Positions 17,626 to 27,923 of a stretch of 64,000 nt of DNA are shown piece by piece. The first letter of the stretch is position 1; every line of letters starts with the position of its first letter. The notes beneath the pieces were generated by a model, which saw only the letters and a program-made list of their open reading frames with translations, ran no database searches and was not told where the DNA came from. The DNA comes from Streptomyces sp. Sge12 (lineage in GTDB: Bacteria; Actinomycetota; Actinomycetes; Streptomycetales; Streptomycetaceae), in NCBI RefSeq assembly GCF_002080455.1, contig NZ_CP020555.1:2604001-2668000 (forward strand), written 5' to 3'. The position numbers and the translations under genes are program-made.

Positions 17626-18849
17626 TTACTTGATCCACTCCGCCCAGTCCATGTTCCAGCCGTTGAGGCCGTTGTCCGGGGCGATCTGCTTGTCCTTGGA
17701 GTTCTTCACGACGACCACGTCGCCGATCAGGGACTCGTTGAAGAACCAGGCGGCCGGCTGGTTGTTGTCGCCGGCGCCGCGGACGTCCTTGAGGCCGACG
17801 CAGCCGTGGCTGACGTTGGCCGAGCCGAAGGTGCCGGCGGAGGCCCAGTAGTTGCCGTGGACGAAGGTGCCCGACTGCGACAGGCGCATCGCGTGCGGGA
17901 CGTCGGAGATGTCGTACTCGCCGCCGAAGCCCACGGTCGCGCCGTTCATGCGGGTGACCTTGTACTTCTCGCTGATGACCATCTGCCCGTTGTAGGTGGT
18001 GGTCGACGGGGCGCCCGCGGTGATCGGGAGGGTCTTGATGACCTGGCCGTCGCGGACGACCTGCATCTCCTTCTCGCTGGCGTCCACCGTGGAGACCTGG
18101 GAGCGGCCGATGGTGAAGGTGACCGTACGGGTCTGCTTGCCGTAGACGCCCGGGCGGCCTTCGACTCCGTCGAGGGCGAGCTTCACGGTGACCTTCGTAC
18201 CCGCGGCCCAGTACTTCTCGGGGCGGAAGTCCAGTCGGTCGTTCCCGAACCAGTGGCCCTCGACCGGCACGGCCGGCTCGGCCGTCACCGTGATGGCCTT
18301 CTCGACGGCCTCGGGGTTGGTGATGCCCCGGGTGAAGTTGATCGAGACCGGCATGCCCACGCCGACGGTGGAACCGTCCTCGGGGGTGTAGTGGCCCACG
18401 AAGGTGTTCGTCGGGGTCAGGGTGGTGAAGGTGGTGTCCTTCGCGGACTCCCGGCCGCCCTCGTCCTTGGCGACCGCGTGCACCTTGTACTCGGTGGCGG
18501 AGGCCAGGTGGCGGGCCGGCTCCCAGCTGGCACCGTCGTCGGCGAGCTTGCCCTCGACCGCGTTGCCCTTGGTGTCGGCGACCGTCACCGTGGTGAGCTT
18601 GCCGCCCGTGCTCGTTATCTTCAGGACGCCGCTGGTGGCGACCTCCTTGGCCCCGTCGTCGGGCTTGACGCTGACGACCGCCTTCGAAGCCTCGGTCCCG
18701 GTCTTGCCGCCACCCCCGGCATTGTCGCCGCTGCCGCTGCCGTTGCCTCCGCCACCGCCACTGCACGCGGTGGTGAACAGCAGGGCCGCCCCCAGCAGAA
18801 GGGCCGGCAGGCCGGTGCGGGCGCGGCCGCGTATCGGCTGCAGGTTCAC
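17626..18849 (-). CDS. L,D-transpeptidase lipoprotein (Ldt 1)
   Basis: Makes 3-3 crosslinks in peptidoglycan or exchanges residues at the tetrapeptide. The 407-residue product has a lipoprotein signal (FTTAC, Cys29), a Gly/Ser/Asn linker, two immunoglobulin-like domains (about 60-150 and 150-265, the second with GHWFGNDRLDFRPEKYW), and a YkuD catalytic domain with HGNYWASAGTFGSANVSHGC, carrying the essential HG...SHGC cysteine. A Trp-rich C-terminal extension (NGWNMDWAEWIK) packs on the domain as in LdtMt2. The GTG at 18849 follows GGGGAGA; an ATG at 18864 is an alternative. The neighbouring SpaA-like and second Ldt genes run the same way. Confidence 0.94.
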   Translation of the reverse strand: MNLQPIRGRARTGLPALLLGAALLFTTACSGGGGGNGSGSGDNAGGGGKTGTEASKAVVSVKPDDGAKEVATSGVLKITSTGGKLTTVTVADTKGNAVEGKLADDGASWEPARHLASATEYKVHAVAKDEGGRESAKDTTFTTLTPTNTFVGHYTPEDGSTVGVGMPVSINFTRGITNPEAVEKAITVTAEPAVPVEGHWFGNDRLDFRPEKYWAAGTKVTVKLALDGVEGRPGVYGKQTRTVTFTIGRSQVSTVDASEKEMQVVRDGQVIKTLPITAGAPSTTTYNGQMVISEKYKVTRMNGATVGFGGEYDISDVPHAMRLSQSGTFVHGNYWASAGTFGSANVSHGCVGLKDVRGAGDNNQPAAWFFNESLIGDVVVVKNSKDKQIAPDNGLNGWNMDWAEWIK

Positions 18850-18975
18850 TCGTGTTCTCCCCATGTCCCCCGCGCGCGGACTGTCGCGCGCTTGTTGACA
18901 GGTAATCACAGGCAGGGATCACGATGAGCCACGGTCTTGTCACCGTTCCGTCCCAACTGCCCGGAGCGGCGGACC

Positions 18976-19004
18976 GGCGGCCGCCCCGGTGGGGGGCGGC
19001 CGCC
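18976..19004 (-). terminator. Terminator of the SpaA-like gene
   Basis: GGCGGCCGCCCC and its complement with a 5-nt loop, 8 nt beyond the minus-strand stop. Confidence 0.75.
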
Positions 19005-19011
19005 GAGGGGG

Positions 19012-21297
19012 TCAGGCGCGGGGGCCCTTCGGGTGCTTGGAGTGCTTGGCGGGCTTGGTGTGCTTGGCAGGCTTGGTGTGCTTGGCAGGCTTGGTGTGCT
19101 TGGCGGGCTTGGTGTGCTTCGGGTGCTTGCCCTTACCGTGGTCGCCCTTGGGGTGCTTGGGCTTGTCCTTCGGGTGCTTGGGCTTGTCCTTGCCGTGCTC
19201 GTCCTTGCCGTGGTCGGCGGGCTTGTTCCGCACCGTGACCACGATGCGCCGGTCCGGGGTGCCGATGTCCAGGCGCAGCGGCCCGGTGACCCGGTCGGCG
19301 GGCAGCACGTAGCCCGCGGGGACCGCGGTCTCCACCAGGTAGTACCAGCCCTCGGGGAGCGGGCCGAAGTCGCAGACACCGGTGCGGTCGGTGGTGCAGT
19401 CCTGACCGACCCGGCGGTCGGCGTTGATGCCGCGCGTCTGGAGGCCCGGGGTGTTGTTGGTCTCCTGCCAGACCTCGAAGACCGCGCCGGGCAGCGGGCG
19501 CCGGGTCCTGGCGTCCTGCTTCACGACCCGGATCGAGCCCTCGTACTCCTCGCTCACCGGGGTGTTCGCGACGGTGACGACGACGCCGTCCACCACGTCG
19601 GACCGGTCCAGGTCGAACCGGGTGACCGGGTCGGCCGGGGTCTCGTACCCGGCCGGGACGGCGGTCTCCCGCCAGTAGTAGGTCTGCCCGATCGGCAGCT
19701 CCACCGTGCAGGTGCCCCGGGCGTCCGTCACGCAGACCCCGTCGAGGCGGGTGTCGGCGGGTGCCTCCGTCTGGAGGCCGGGGCGGTCGTTGCTCTCCCG
19801 CCACAGCTCGAACTGCGCGCCGGCCAGCGGGAGGCCCGTGGCCCGGTCGGTCTTGCGCAGCACCACGCGGGCGGCGTCCGGCGGCTCGGGGGTGCGCCGG
19901 TTGTCGGCCTCGTACCGGACCCCGACGGGGGCGCTCCCGGTCGTGAGGGTCAGCTCGTGGACCCGGTCGGCCGGCAGGTCGTAGCCGAGCGGCGCACGGG
20001 TCTCACGCCAGTAGTACGTACCGGGCTCGGTGGTCCGCTCACAGATGCCGGACGCCGGCGTGGTGCATTCGGCGACCAGGGTGTCGGCTCCCGGAGCGGT
20101 GTCCTGGAGGCCCGGCGTCCCGTTCGTCTCGCGCCACAGTTCGAACTCGGCTCCTTGCAGCGCCGCGCCCGAGTCCGCGTCCCGCTTGAGCACCGAGACC
20201 GAGCCGGTCACCGGCGCCGGGCCGGCGCACTCGGGCAGGTCGCCGTTGAAGGGGTAGGCGTGGAACTCCTGTCCGCCGCCCCCGGTGGCCGCGCTGGTGT
20301 GCGTGACGGAGCCGGTGGTGAAGAAGCGCCCGTTGATGCCGGGCAGGGTGACGGTGGTCTCGGAGGACCGCTGCCCCATCAGGAAGCTGCCCTGGAACTG
20401 GCCGGTGCCGGTCAGGTTCACGGTGGTGGCGTCCGGGAAGTTCCACAGCAGCCGGTCGCGGTAGGCGTTGAGGGGGTCGGTGTCCGCGATGCCGCCGCTG
20501 AAGGTGTTGATCGTGCGGGTGGTGCCCAGGACGTTCACCAGCACGGTGGCCGTGGCCGGGATGCGGGTGAACCGGATGCCCTGCTGGCCTCCCCCGTTGC
20601 CGACCATGTTCGCGTCGATGTTGAAGACCTGGAGCTCGGAGGAGCCGTCGCCGGTGAAGAGGGTCTCGTAGCCGTTGTTGACGGCCGTGCCGGTGGCCGG
20701 GCGGGGCTGCCCGTCGATCCGCGCGTAGCACTGGCTGGCGGCGCTGAGCCGCTCGCGCAGTCCCGCGTACGGGGTGGCCGCGGCGGGGTCCCGGACCTGG
20801 CGGCCGGTCACCGTGCCCGTGAGGGAGTCCGCGTACCGGACCACACCGCCGTCGGCGAGGAGGCGTTCGCCCGCCGCCACGGTGACCGAGCCGCCGGTGG
20901 TGAGGAAGTCCGCGCCGGCGGGCGGGGGCACCCGGGATCCGGCGCCGACGATGCCGACGTTGTAGCGGCTGTCCCCGCCCGCCTGCTTGTTCTGGTCGAA
21001 GTCGCCGAGGACGACGAGCCGGCCCTCGGCCTCGGAGGCCCGGCCCCGGACCCGGAAGTCGCCGCCGGCGAAGATGTTGATGCCGTTGTCCCGCCCCTGC
21101 GGGACGCCGTCGCTGCCGATGGGCGGGTACGGGTCGGGGCAGTCGCCGGGCACGCAGGGCCCCAGCCCGCCGGGAAGCGGAGCTCTGGCGGCGGCAGCCG
21201 GCCGCTCCCCGCCGGGACCCGCCGCGAAGGCCGCGGGCGCGGCGGAAGCCAGTACGGCTCCGATCGCCAGCCCGAGGGTCCAGTTCCTCACTGACAT
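19012..21297 (-). CDS. Secreted choice-of-anchor-A / SpaA-domain surface protein with lysine-rich tail
   Basis: A 761-residue exported protein. After a signal peptide (about 1-26) comes a choice-of-anchor-A-like beta domain (roughly 70-360; INIFAGGDFRVRGRASEAEGRLVVLGDF), then three prealbumin-like SpaA domains. Each has the residues expected for an intramolecular Lys-Asn isopeptide bond: VLKRD/AEFELW/ADNRR, VLRKTD/AQFELW/VANTP and VVKQD/AVFEVW/VRNKP. There is no LPXTG motif and no final membrane helix. The last 67 residues hold 21 Lys and 12 His, including four KHTKPA repeats. Flanked by two L,D-transpeptidase genes on the same strand. A wall-associated stalk or adhesin is likely; how it is anchored is unknown. 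Confidence 0.88.
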   Translation of the reverse strand: MSVRNWTLGLAIGAVLASAAPAAFAAGPGGERPAAAARAPLPGGLGPCVPGDCPDPYPPIGSDGVPQGRDNGINIFAGGDFRVRGRASEAEGRLVVLGDFDQNKQAGGDSRYNVGIVGAGSRVPPPAGADFLTTGGSVTVAAGERLLADGGVVRYADSLTGTVTGRQVRDPAAATPYAGLRERLSAASQCYARIDGQPRPATGTAVNNGYETLFTGDGSSELQVFNIDANMVGNGGGQQGIRFTRIPATATVLVNVLGTTRTINTFSGGIADTDPLNAYRDRLLWNFPDATTVNLTGTGQFQGSFLMGQRSSETTVTLPGINGRFFTTGSVTHTSAATGGGGQEFHAYPFNGDLPECAGPAPVTGSVSVLKRDADSGAALQGAEFELWRETNGTPGLQDTAPGADTLVAECTTPASGICERTTEPGTYYWRETRAPLGYDLPADRVHELTLTTGSAPVGVRYEADNRRTPEPPDAARVVLRKTDRATGLPLAGAQFELWRESNDRPGLQTEAPADTRLDGVCVTDARGTCTVELPIGQTYYWRETAVPAGYETPADPVTRFDLDRSDVVDGVVVTVANTPVSEEYEGSIRVVKQDARTRRPLPGAVFEVWQETNNTPGLQTRGINADRRVGQDCTTDRTGVCDFGPLPEGWYYLVETAVPAGYVLPADRVTGPLRLDIGTPDRRIVVTVRNKPADHGKDEHGKDKPKHPKDKPKHPKGDHGKGKHPKHTKPAKHTKPAKHTKPAKHTKPAKHSKHPKGPRA
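19043..19114 (-). repeat. Four 18-bp tandem repeats encoding KHTKPA
   Basis: On the plus strand the unit is TGCTTGGC(G/A)GGCTTGGTG, four copies differing at one base, inside the SpaA-like gene's tail. Such near-identical units can change copy number by slippage. Confidence 0.95.
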
Positions 21298-21416
21298 GAT
21301 GCTCCGTCCGTTGCCTGCTGCCCTGATCTGCCCTGACAGGCTGGAGGCAGGCTTCGGCGGGGCGCGGTGGGGACACTCTCCGCTACGGCATTTCGATCAC
21401 ACCGATCACTCTCCCG

Positions 21417-21454
21417 GGCGCGGCCGCGCCGGGCCGTGCCGTGCGGGCCGCGCC
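21417..21454 (-). terminator. Probable terminator of the second L,D-transpeptidase gene
   Basis: GGCGCGGCC and its complement around a GC-rich 20-nt loop, 13 nt after the minus-strand stop. No U-run. Confidence 0.5.
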
Positions 21455-21466
21455 GGTCGGCCGGGC

Positions 21467-22696
21467 TCAGGCGACGGCGGACCCGGCGACCCAGTCCGCC
21501 CAGGACATGTTCCAGCCGCCCAGCCCGTTGTCGGGGGCGACCGTCTTGTCCTGCGAGTTCACGACCTCCACCACGTCCCCGATGAGGGTCCGGTCGAAGA
21601 ACCAGCCGGCGGGGGTGTCGGAGCCGCCGCCCTTGTCGTCGCGCAGGCCCACGCAGCCGTGGCTCAGGTTGGTGGTGCCGAAGCTGTCGGGGCTGGACCA
21701 GTAGTTGCCGTGCAGGAAGGTCCCGGAGGAGGTGAGCCGCATGGCGTGCGGGACGTCGGGGATGTCGTACTCGCCGCCGAAGCCGACCGTCTGGCCGTTC
21801 ATGCGGGTGACGTCGAACATCTCCATCACCACCATCTTGCCGTTGTAGGTGGTGGTCTTGGGCGCTCCGGCGCTGATCGGCACGGTCGACACCAGCTGCC
21901 CGTCCCGGCGGACCTCCATGGTGTGCGCGGCCGCGTCCACGGTGGAGATCTGGGAGCGGCCGACGGTGAAGGTGACGGTCTTGTCCTGGATGCCGTACGA
22001 GCCGGGGGCGCCCTCGATGTCGCGCAGGTCCATCTTCACGGTGACCTTGGTGCCGGGCTTCCAGTACTCCTTGGGCCGGAAGTCGAGCCGGTCGCGGCCG
22101 AACCAGTGGCCGACGACCTGCACGCCCGGATTCGCCGTGACGGAAATGGCCCGCTCCACTTCGGCGCGGCGCTCGATGGCACGGCTGAACCGGAAGGAGA
22201 CGATCATCCCGGTGCCGACGGTCGAGCGGTTCTCGGGCTTGAAGTAGCCGATGAACCGCTCCTCGGGAACGTAGGTGGTGAAGGTGGTGTGGCGGGCCTG
22301 GCGGCGGTCGTGCCCGTCGAGGGCGACGGCGTCCACGGTGTACTTGGCCGCGAGGGCGAGCCGCGCGGACGCGGGTTCGGGGCTCCAGCTGAGCCCGTCG
22401 GCGGCGATGGAGCCGGGGACCTGCTCCTGCTGCGCGTCCTCCACCTTCGTGACCACGACCCGCTCCAGGCGGCCCTCGGGCACGGTGACGGACAGCCGTC
22501 CGTCGGCGGGCACCGCCTTCGCGTTGTCGTCGGGGCTGATGCGGATGGCCTCGTCCGGCGAGCGGGGTTTGCCGGGCAGTTGGATCTCGACCGGGGCCCT
22601 GCCGTCCTGGGTGCATCCGGCCAGGCCGCCCAGCAGGCCCGCCCATGCCGCCACGGCGGCCAAGCCCGCCCCTGCCCGCCTCGTCAGAAGTGTCAC
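21467..22696 (-). CDS. L,D-transpeptidase lipoprotein (Ldt 2)
   Basis: A 409-residue paralogue of Ldt 1. The lipobox is LAGC (Cys28), followed by a short linker, two immunoglobulin-like domains (the second with GHWFGRDRLDFRPKEYW) and a YkuD domain with HGNYWSSPDSFGTTNLSHGC and the tail GGWNMSWADWVAG. All catalytic residues are present. The GTG at 22696 is preceded by GGAGG four bases away; the frame is open upstream but lacks the family N-terminus. It is transcribed toward the SpaA-like gene (169 nt gap) and divergent from glgX. The pair of Ldts differs mainly in linker and first domain, pointing to duplication with division of labour. Confidence 0.93.
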   Translation of the reverse strand: MTLLTRRAGAGLAAVAAWAGLLGGLAGCTQDGRAPVEIQLPGKPRSPDEAIRISPDDNAKAVPADGRLSVTVPEGRLERVVVTKVEDAQQEQVPGSIAADGLSWSPEPASARLALAAKYTVDAVALDGHDRRQARHTTFTTYVPEERFIGYFKPENRSTVGTGMIVSFRFSRAIERRAEVERAISVTANPGVQVVGHWFGRDRLDFRPKEYWKPGTKVTVKMDLRDIEGAPGSYGIQDKTVTFTVGRSQISTVDAAAHTMEVRRDGQLVSTVPISAGAPKTTTYNGKMVVMEMFDVTRMNGQTVGFGGEYDIPDVPHAMRLTSSGTFLHGNYWSSPDSFGTTNLSHGCVGLRDDKGGGSDTPAGWFFDRTLIGDVVEVVNSQDKTVAPDNGLGGWNMSWADWVAGSAVA

Positions 22697-22747
22697 GATC
22701 CCTCCAACGACCGGGCGGTGCGGGGGAAACGTGAGCGCGGGCGACGT

Positions 22748-22775
22748 TCCGGGCAGAACTGTCCGGGCAGAACAG
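22748..22775. repeat. 14-bp tandem direct repeat in the Ldt 2 / glgX divergent promoter region
   Basis: TCCGGGCAGAAC(T/A)G occurs twice back to back, 13 of 14 bases identical. Its place in a 173-nt divergent region suggests a regulator site for one or both genes. Confidence 0.7.
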
Positions 22776-22869
22776 TGGGAAGGACCAGACGGGGGCGGGC
22801 CCAGGCCGGGACGCCGGGGCCGCACTCTCCCCTACCCCCGCCGGTACCCAGGAGCCGTGGAGGCGGGCA

Positions 22870-25203
<2,334 letters not shown>

Positions 25204-25236
25204 GGGTGGTGGGCCGAGGGCCGCGGGCCGGGCACC

Positions 25237-25299
25237 GGCGGGCCGTGGGAACCGGCCCGCCCGGCTGGTTCCGGACGTACCCGCACATCCGGAACCAGC
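25237..25299 (+). terminator. Double hairpin after glgX
   Basis: First stem GGCGGGCCG/CGGCCCGCC at 25237-25261, then a second perfect 12-bp inverted repeat GCTGGTTCCGGA at 25264-25275 with its complement at 25288-25299. The first looks like the glgX terminator; the second may belong to the leader or operator of the next gene. Confidence 0.65.
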
Positions 25300-25354
25300 T
25301 CCCTCGTTCGTACTGCGATGATGTGTTCGACATCGTCTCGGAGGGGGTCCCTGC

Positions 25355-26077
25355 ATGGGCAGAGTCACGACCGCGCTGCAGGAACTGCGCGGGGCGCAGA
25401 AGTCGGCGAAGGGGGTTTCGCTCTACTCCCGATTCGTGAACCGGCCCGTCGGCCGGTACCTGGCCGCCGGTTCGTACGCGCTGGGGCTCACCCCGAACCA
25501 GGTGACGCTGATCAGTGCGGCCTTCAGCTTCGCCGCCGTGGCCGCGGTCGCGCTGGCCGCGCCCTCGTGGGGGCTGGGGATCGCGGTGTGGGCGGCCCTC
25601 GCCGTCGGCTTCGCCTTCGACTCCGCGGACGGGCAGCTGGCCCGGCTGCGCGGGGGCGGCAGTGCGGCGGGCGAATGGCTCGACCACGTCGTGGACGCCG
25701 CCAAGCTGACCGCCCTGCACTCCTGTGTGCTGATCGCCTTCTACCGGTTCCCCGAGGCGTACGGGACGGGCGGGGACGGCTGGCTGCTGGTGCCGCTGGG
25801 CTTCCAGTTCGCCGCGGTGGTGACCTTCTTCGGCGGGCTGCTGACCGAGAAGCTCAAGCCGAAGCCGGCCCCCGGCAGCCCGGCGGCCGCGCCGTCGACC
25901 GCGCGTGCGGTGGCCCTGCTGCCCGTGGACTACGGGGTGTTCTGCCTGGTGTTCGTACTGCTCGGCGGCGGAAAGCTGTTCACCTGGGCGTACGCGGGAC
26001 TGGGCGTGGTCGCCGCGCTGTTCCTGCTGGCGTTCCTCGCGAAGTGGTTCCGGGAGCTCAGCGCCGTTCGCCGGTGA
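25355..26077 (+). CDS. CDP-alcohol phosphatidyltransferase-family integral membrane protein
   Basis: A 240-residue membrane enzyme with about six helices. The complete family motif DG-x2-AR-x8-G-x3-D-x3-D is present as [14 protein letters not shown]...GEWLDHVVD (residues about 89-114), including both metal-binding aspartates. Such enzymes transfer a phospho-alcohol from CDP-alcohol to an acceptor alcohol with release of CMP. The acceptor and product are not known: it might form a phospholipid, or a phosphodiester linked to a polysaccharide precursor. The ATG is preceded by GGAGGG. Its 3' end overlaps by 20 nt the end of a convergent cytidylyltransferase-like gene, a natural supplier of CDP-alcohol. 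Confidence 0.9.
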   Translation: MGRVTTALQELRGAQKSAKGVSLYSRFVNRPVGRYLAAGSYALGLTPNQVTLISAAFSFAAVAAVALAAPSWGLGIAVWAALAVGFAFDSADGQLARLRGGGSAAGEWLDHVVDAAKLTALHSCVLIAFYRFPEAYGTGGDGWLLVPLGFQFAAVVTFFGGLLTEKLKPKPAPGSPAAAPSTARAVALLPVDYGVFCLVFVLLGGGKLFTWAYAGLGVVAALFLLAFLAKWFRELSAVRR

Positions 26078-26564
26078 CCTGGCCCGGAGCCGCGGCCGGC
26101 TCCGCGAGCGCGTCCAGGGCCCGGCGCAGCTGGGTGCTGGACGTGTGGACGGTGTAGGGGAAGTACACGACGTCGACGCCGTGGGCGGCGAAGTCCTTCT
26201 CCAACCGGTCGCCCTTGGGGGTGCCGCGCCAGTCGTCGCCCTTGAAGATGACGTCGAAGCGGACCTGCTTCCAGGTCTCCACCTTGTCGGGGACGGTCTC
26301 GACGAAGGCTGCGTCGACGTACTTCACGCTGCGGACGATCTCCAGCCGCTCGACGAGCGGGATCATCGGGCGGCGCCCCTTGGCGAGCTCGGCCATCTCG
26401 TCGGAGACCACTCCGGCGACCAGGTAGTCGCACTGGCTCCGGGCGTGCCGAAGGATGTTGAGATGGCCGATATGGAACAGATCGTAGGCACCAGGCGCAT
26501 AGCCGACGCGGTACGGCCTACGCGAAGGCGCAGCAAGGTCGGACATGTCGTGCTCCGTCATCAT
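26058..26564 (-). CDS. Cytidylyltransferase-like nucleotidyltransferase (TagD/GCT type)
   Basis: A 168-residue soluble enzyme with the HxGH nucleotidyltransferase signature in GAYDLFHIGHLNILRHAR (residues ~24-41) and the second conserved segment FDVIFKGDDWRGT. This resembles glycerol-3-phosphate cytidylyltransferase and related enzymes that activate an alcohol phosphate with CTP (or ATP). The usual RTEGISTT-like end is replaced by VHTSSTQLRRAL, a shape common among actinobacterial sugar/polyol forms. Start: ATG at 26564, or a later ATG at 26546 with GGAG upstream. It converges with the CDP-alcohol transferase, so the two could synthesise and use a CDP-polyol. The substrate is not determined. 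Confidence 0.87.
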   Translation of the reverse strand: MMTEHDMSDLAAPSRRPYRVGYAPGAYDLFHIGHLNILRHARSQCDYLVAGVVSDEMAELAKGRRPMIPLVERLEIVRSVKYVDAAFVETVPDKVETWKQVRFDVIFKGDDWRGTPKGDRLEKDFAAHGVDVVYFPYTVHTSSTQLRRALDALAEPAAAPGQVTGERR

Positions 26565-26687
26565 TTACCCCCAGCGGCCACACCCCCCGGTGCAGCGGAT
26601 TAGCAGACAATAGCGTGCACGTTCCGCACCACGTTGGTGAACGAATAGGGTGACGTGCGCATCATCCAGGGGAGAAGGGGACGCTCA

Positions 26688-27923
26688 GTGTCCAGATCCG
26701 GCCACCGGCGCATGCTGCTGGTTTCCACCAATTACGCTCCGGAGCACGCGGGGATCGGCCCGTACGCCACCCAGATCGCGGAGCACTGGGCGGATCTCGG
26801 TCACGAGACCCACGTGCTGGCGGGCATGCCGCACTATCCGGCGTGGTCGCTCGAACCGGAGTACAAGGGCGCCTTCCAGCGCACGGAACAGCGTGCGGGC
26901 GTGACCGTGCACCGGCGTGCGCACACCGTGCCGCCGCGCCAGACCGCCGTGAAGCGCGCCCTTTTTGAAGGATCGATTCTGCTGCACGGCGCCGTGGCCC
27001 CGCCCCGGATGCCCAGGCCCGACGCGGTCCTCGCCCAGATGCCCAGCCTGGCCGGCGGGGTGCTCGCCGCCCGGCTCGCGGCCCGGTGGAAGGTCCCGTA
27101 CATCCCGGTCGTCCAGGACCTGATGGGCGCCGCCGCGGCGCAGAGCGGGATCAGCGGCGGCGACAAGGCGGCCGCGATCGCCGGCCGCGCCGAGGCGTAC
27201 GCCCTCAAGCGGGCCACCCTCGTCGGCGTCATCCACGAGACCTTCGTGGACCGGGTCGTCGGCATGGGCGTGGACCCGAAGAAGATCCGTCTCGTCCCCA
27301 ACTGGTCCCACGTGTCCGTGCCCACCAAGCCGCGCGGCGAGACCCGCCACCACCTGGGCTGGGCACCGGGCGAGACCGTCGTCCTGCACTCCGGGAACAT
27401 GGGCCTCAAGCAGGGCCTGGAAGTCCTCGTGGGCGCCGCCCGGCTGGATCCCAGTGTCCGCTTCGTCCTGATGGGCGACGGCAGTCAGCGGGCGGCTCTG
27501 TCCGATCTCGCGGCGGATGTGCCGAATCTGGACATCATCCCCCCTGCCGCTGACGGCGAGTTCCCGGATATCCTCGCCGCGGCGGACGTTCTCGCGGTCA
27601 CGCAGCACGCCGCCGTGCTGGACATGAGCGTCCCGTCGAAGCTCACCTCCTACTTCCAGACGGGCCGGCCCGTCGTCGCCTCCGTGGCGGCGGAGGGCGG
27701 GACCGCCCAGGAAGTGGAACGCTCGGGCGCGGGGGTACTCGTACCGCCGGAGGATCCGGAGGCGCTGTTGAAGGCCGTCCGGGCCCTGGCCGAGGACCCC
27801 GAAGGCGCGGACGCACTGGGAGCGGCCGGACCCCGCCACGTGGCGGCCCACCTGAGCCGCGAAGCGGGCCTGGCCCGCATCGACGCACTGATAGACGAAG
27901 CACTTGGGGGACCCCGGCCGTGA
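26688..27923 (+). CDS. Glycosyltransferase family 4 (WcaI-like)
   Basis: A 411-residue cytoplasmic GT-B enzyme. The N-terminal domain opens with LLVSTNYAPEHAGIGPYATQIAEHW, as in colanic-acid WcaI-type fucosyltransferases and relatives; the C-terminal domain has VLHSGNMGLKQGLEVLVGA, FVLMGDGSQR and the acidic sugar-binding helix as VPSKLTSYFQTGRPVVAS. I place the start at the GTG at 26688 after GGGGAGAAGGGGA; an upstream GTG at 26655 lacks a site. It begins a plus-strand operon and its stop overlaps the next gene's GTG (GTGA). Likely adds a sugar to the lipid-linked repeat unit; donor and acceptor are unknown. Confidence 0.9.
   Translation: MSRSGHRRMLLVSTNYAPEHAGIGPYATQIAEHWADLGHETHVLAGMPHYPAWSLEPEYKGAFQRTEQRAGVTVHRRAHTVPPRQTAVKRALFEGSILLHGAVAPPRMPRPDAVLAQMPSLAGGVLAARLAARWKVPYIPVVQDLMGAAAAQSGISGGDKAAAIAGRAEAYALKRATLVGVIHETFVDRVVGMGVDPKKIRLVPNWSHVSVPTKPRGETRHHLGWAPGETVVLHSGNMGLKQGLEVLVGAARLDPSVRFVLMGDGSQRAALSDLAADVPNLDIIPPAADGEFPDILAAADVLAVTQHAAVLDMSVPSKLTSYFQTGRPVVASVAAEGGTAQEVERSGAGVLVPPEDPEALLKAVRALAEDPEGADALGAAGPRHVAAHLSREAGLARIDALIDEALGGPRP

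Noticed and set aside
19043..19114. CRISPR-like regular repeats
   Set aside because: The 18-bp units are contiguous with no spacers and encode KHTKPA in frame; no cas genes nearby.
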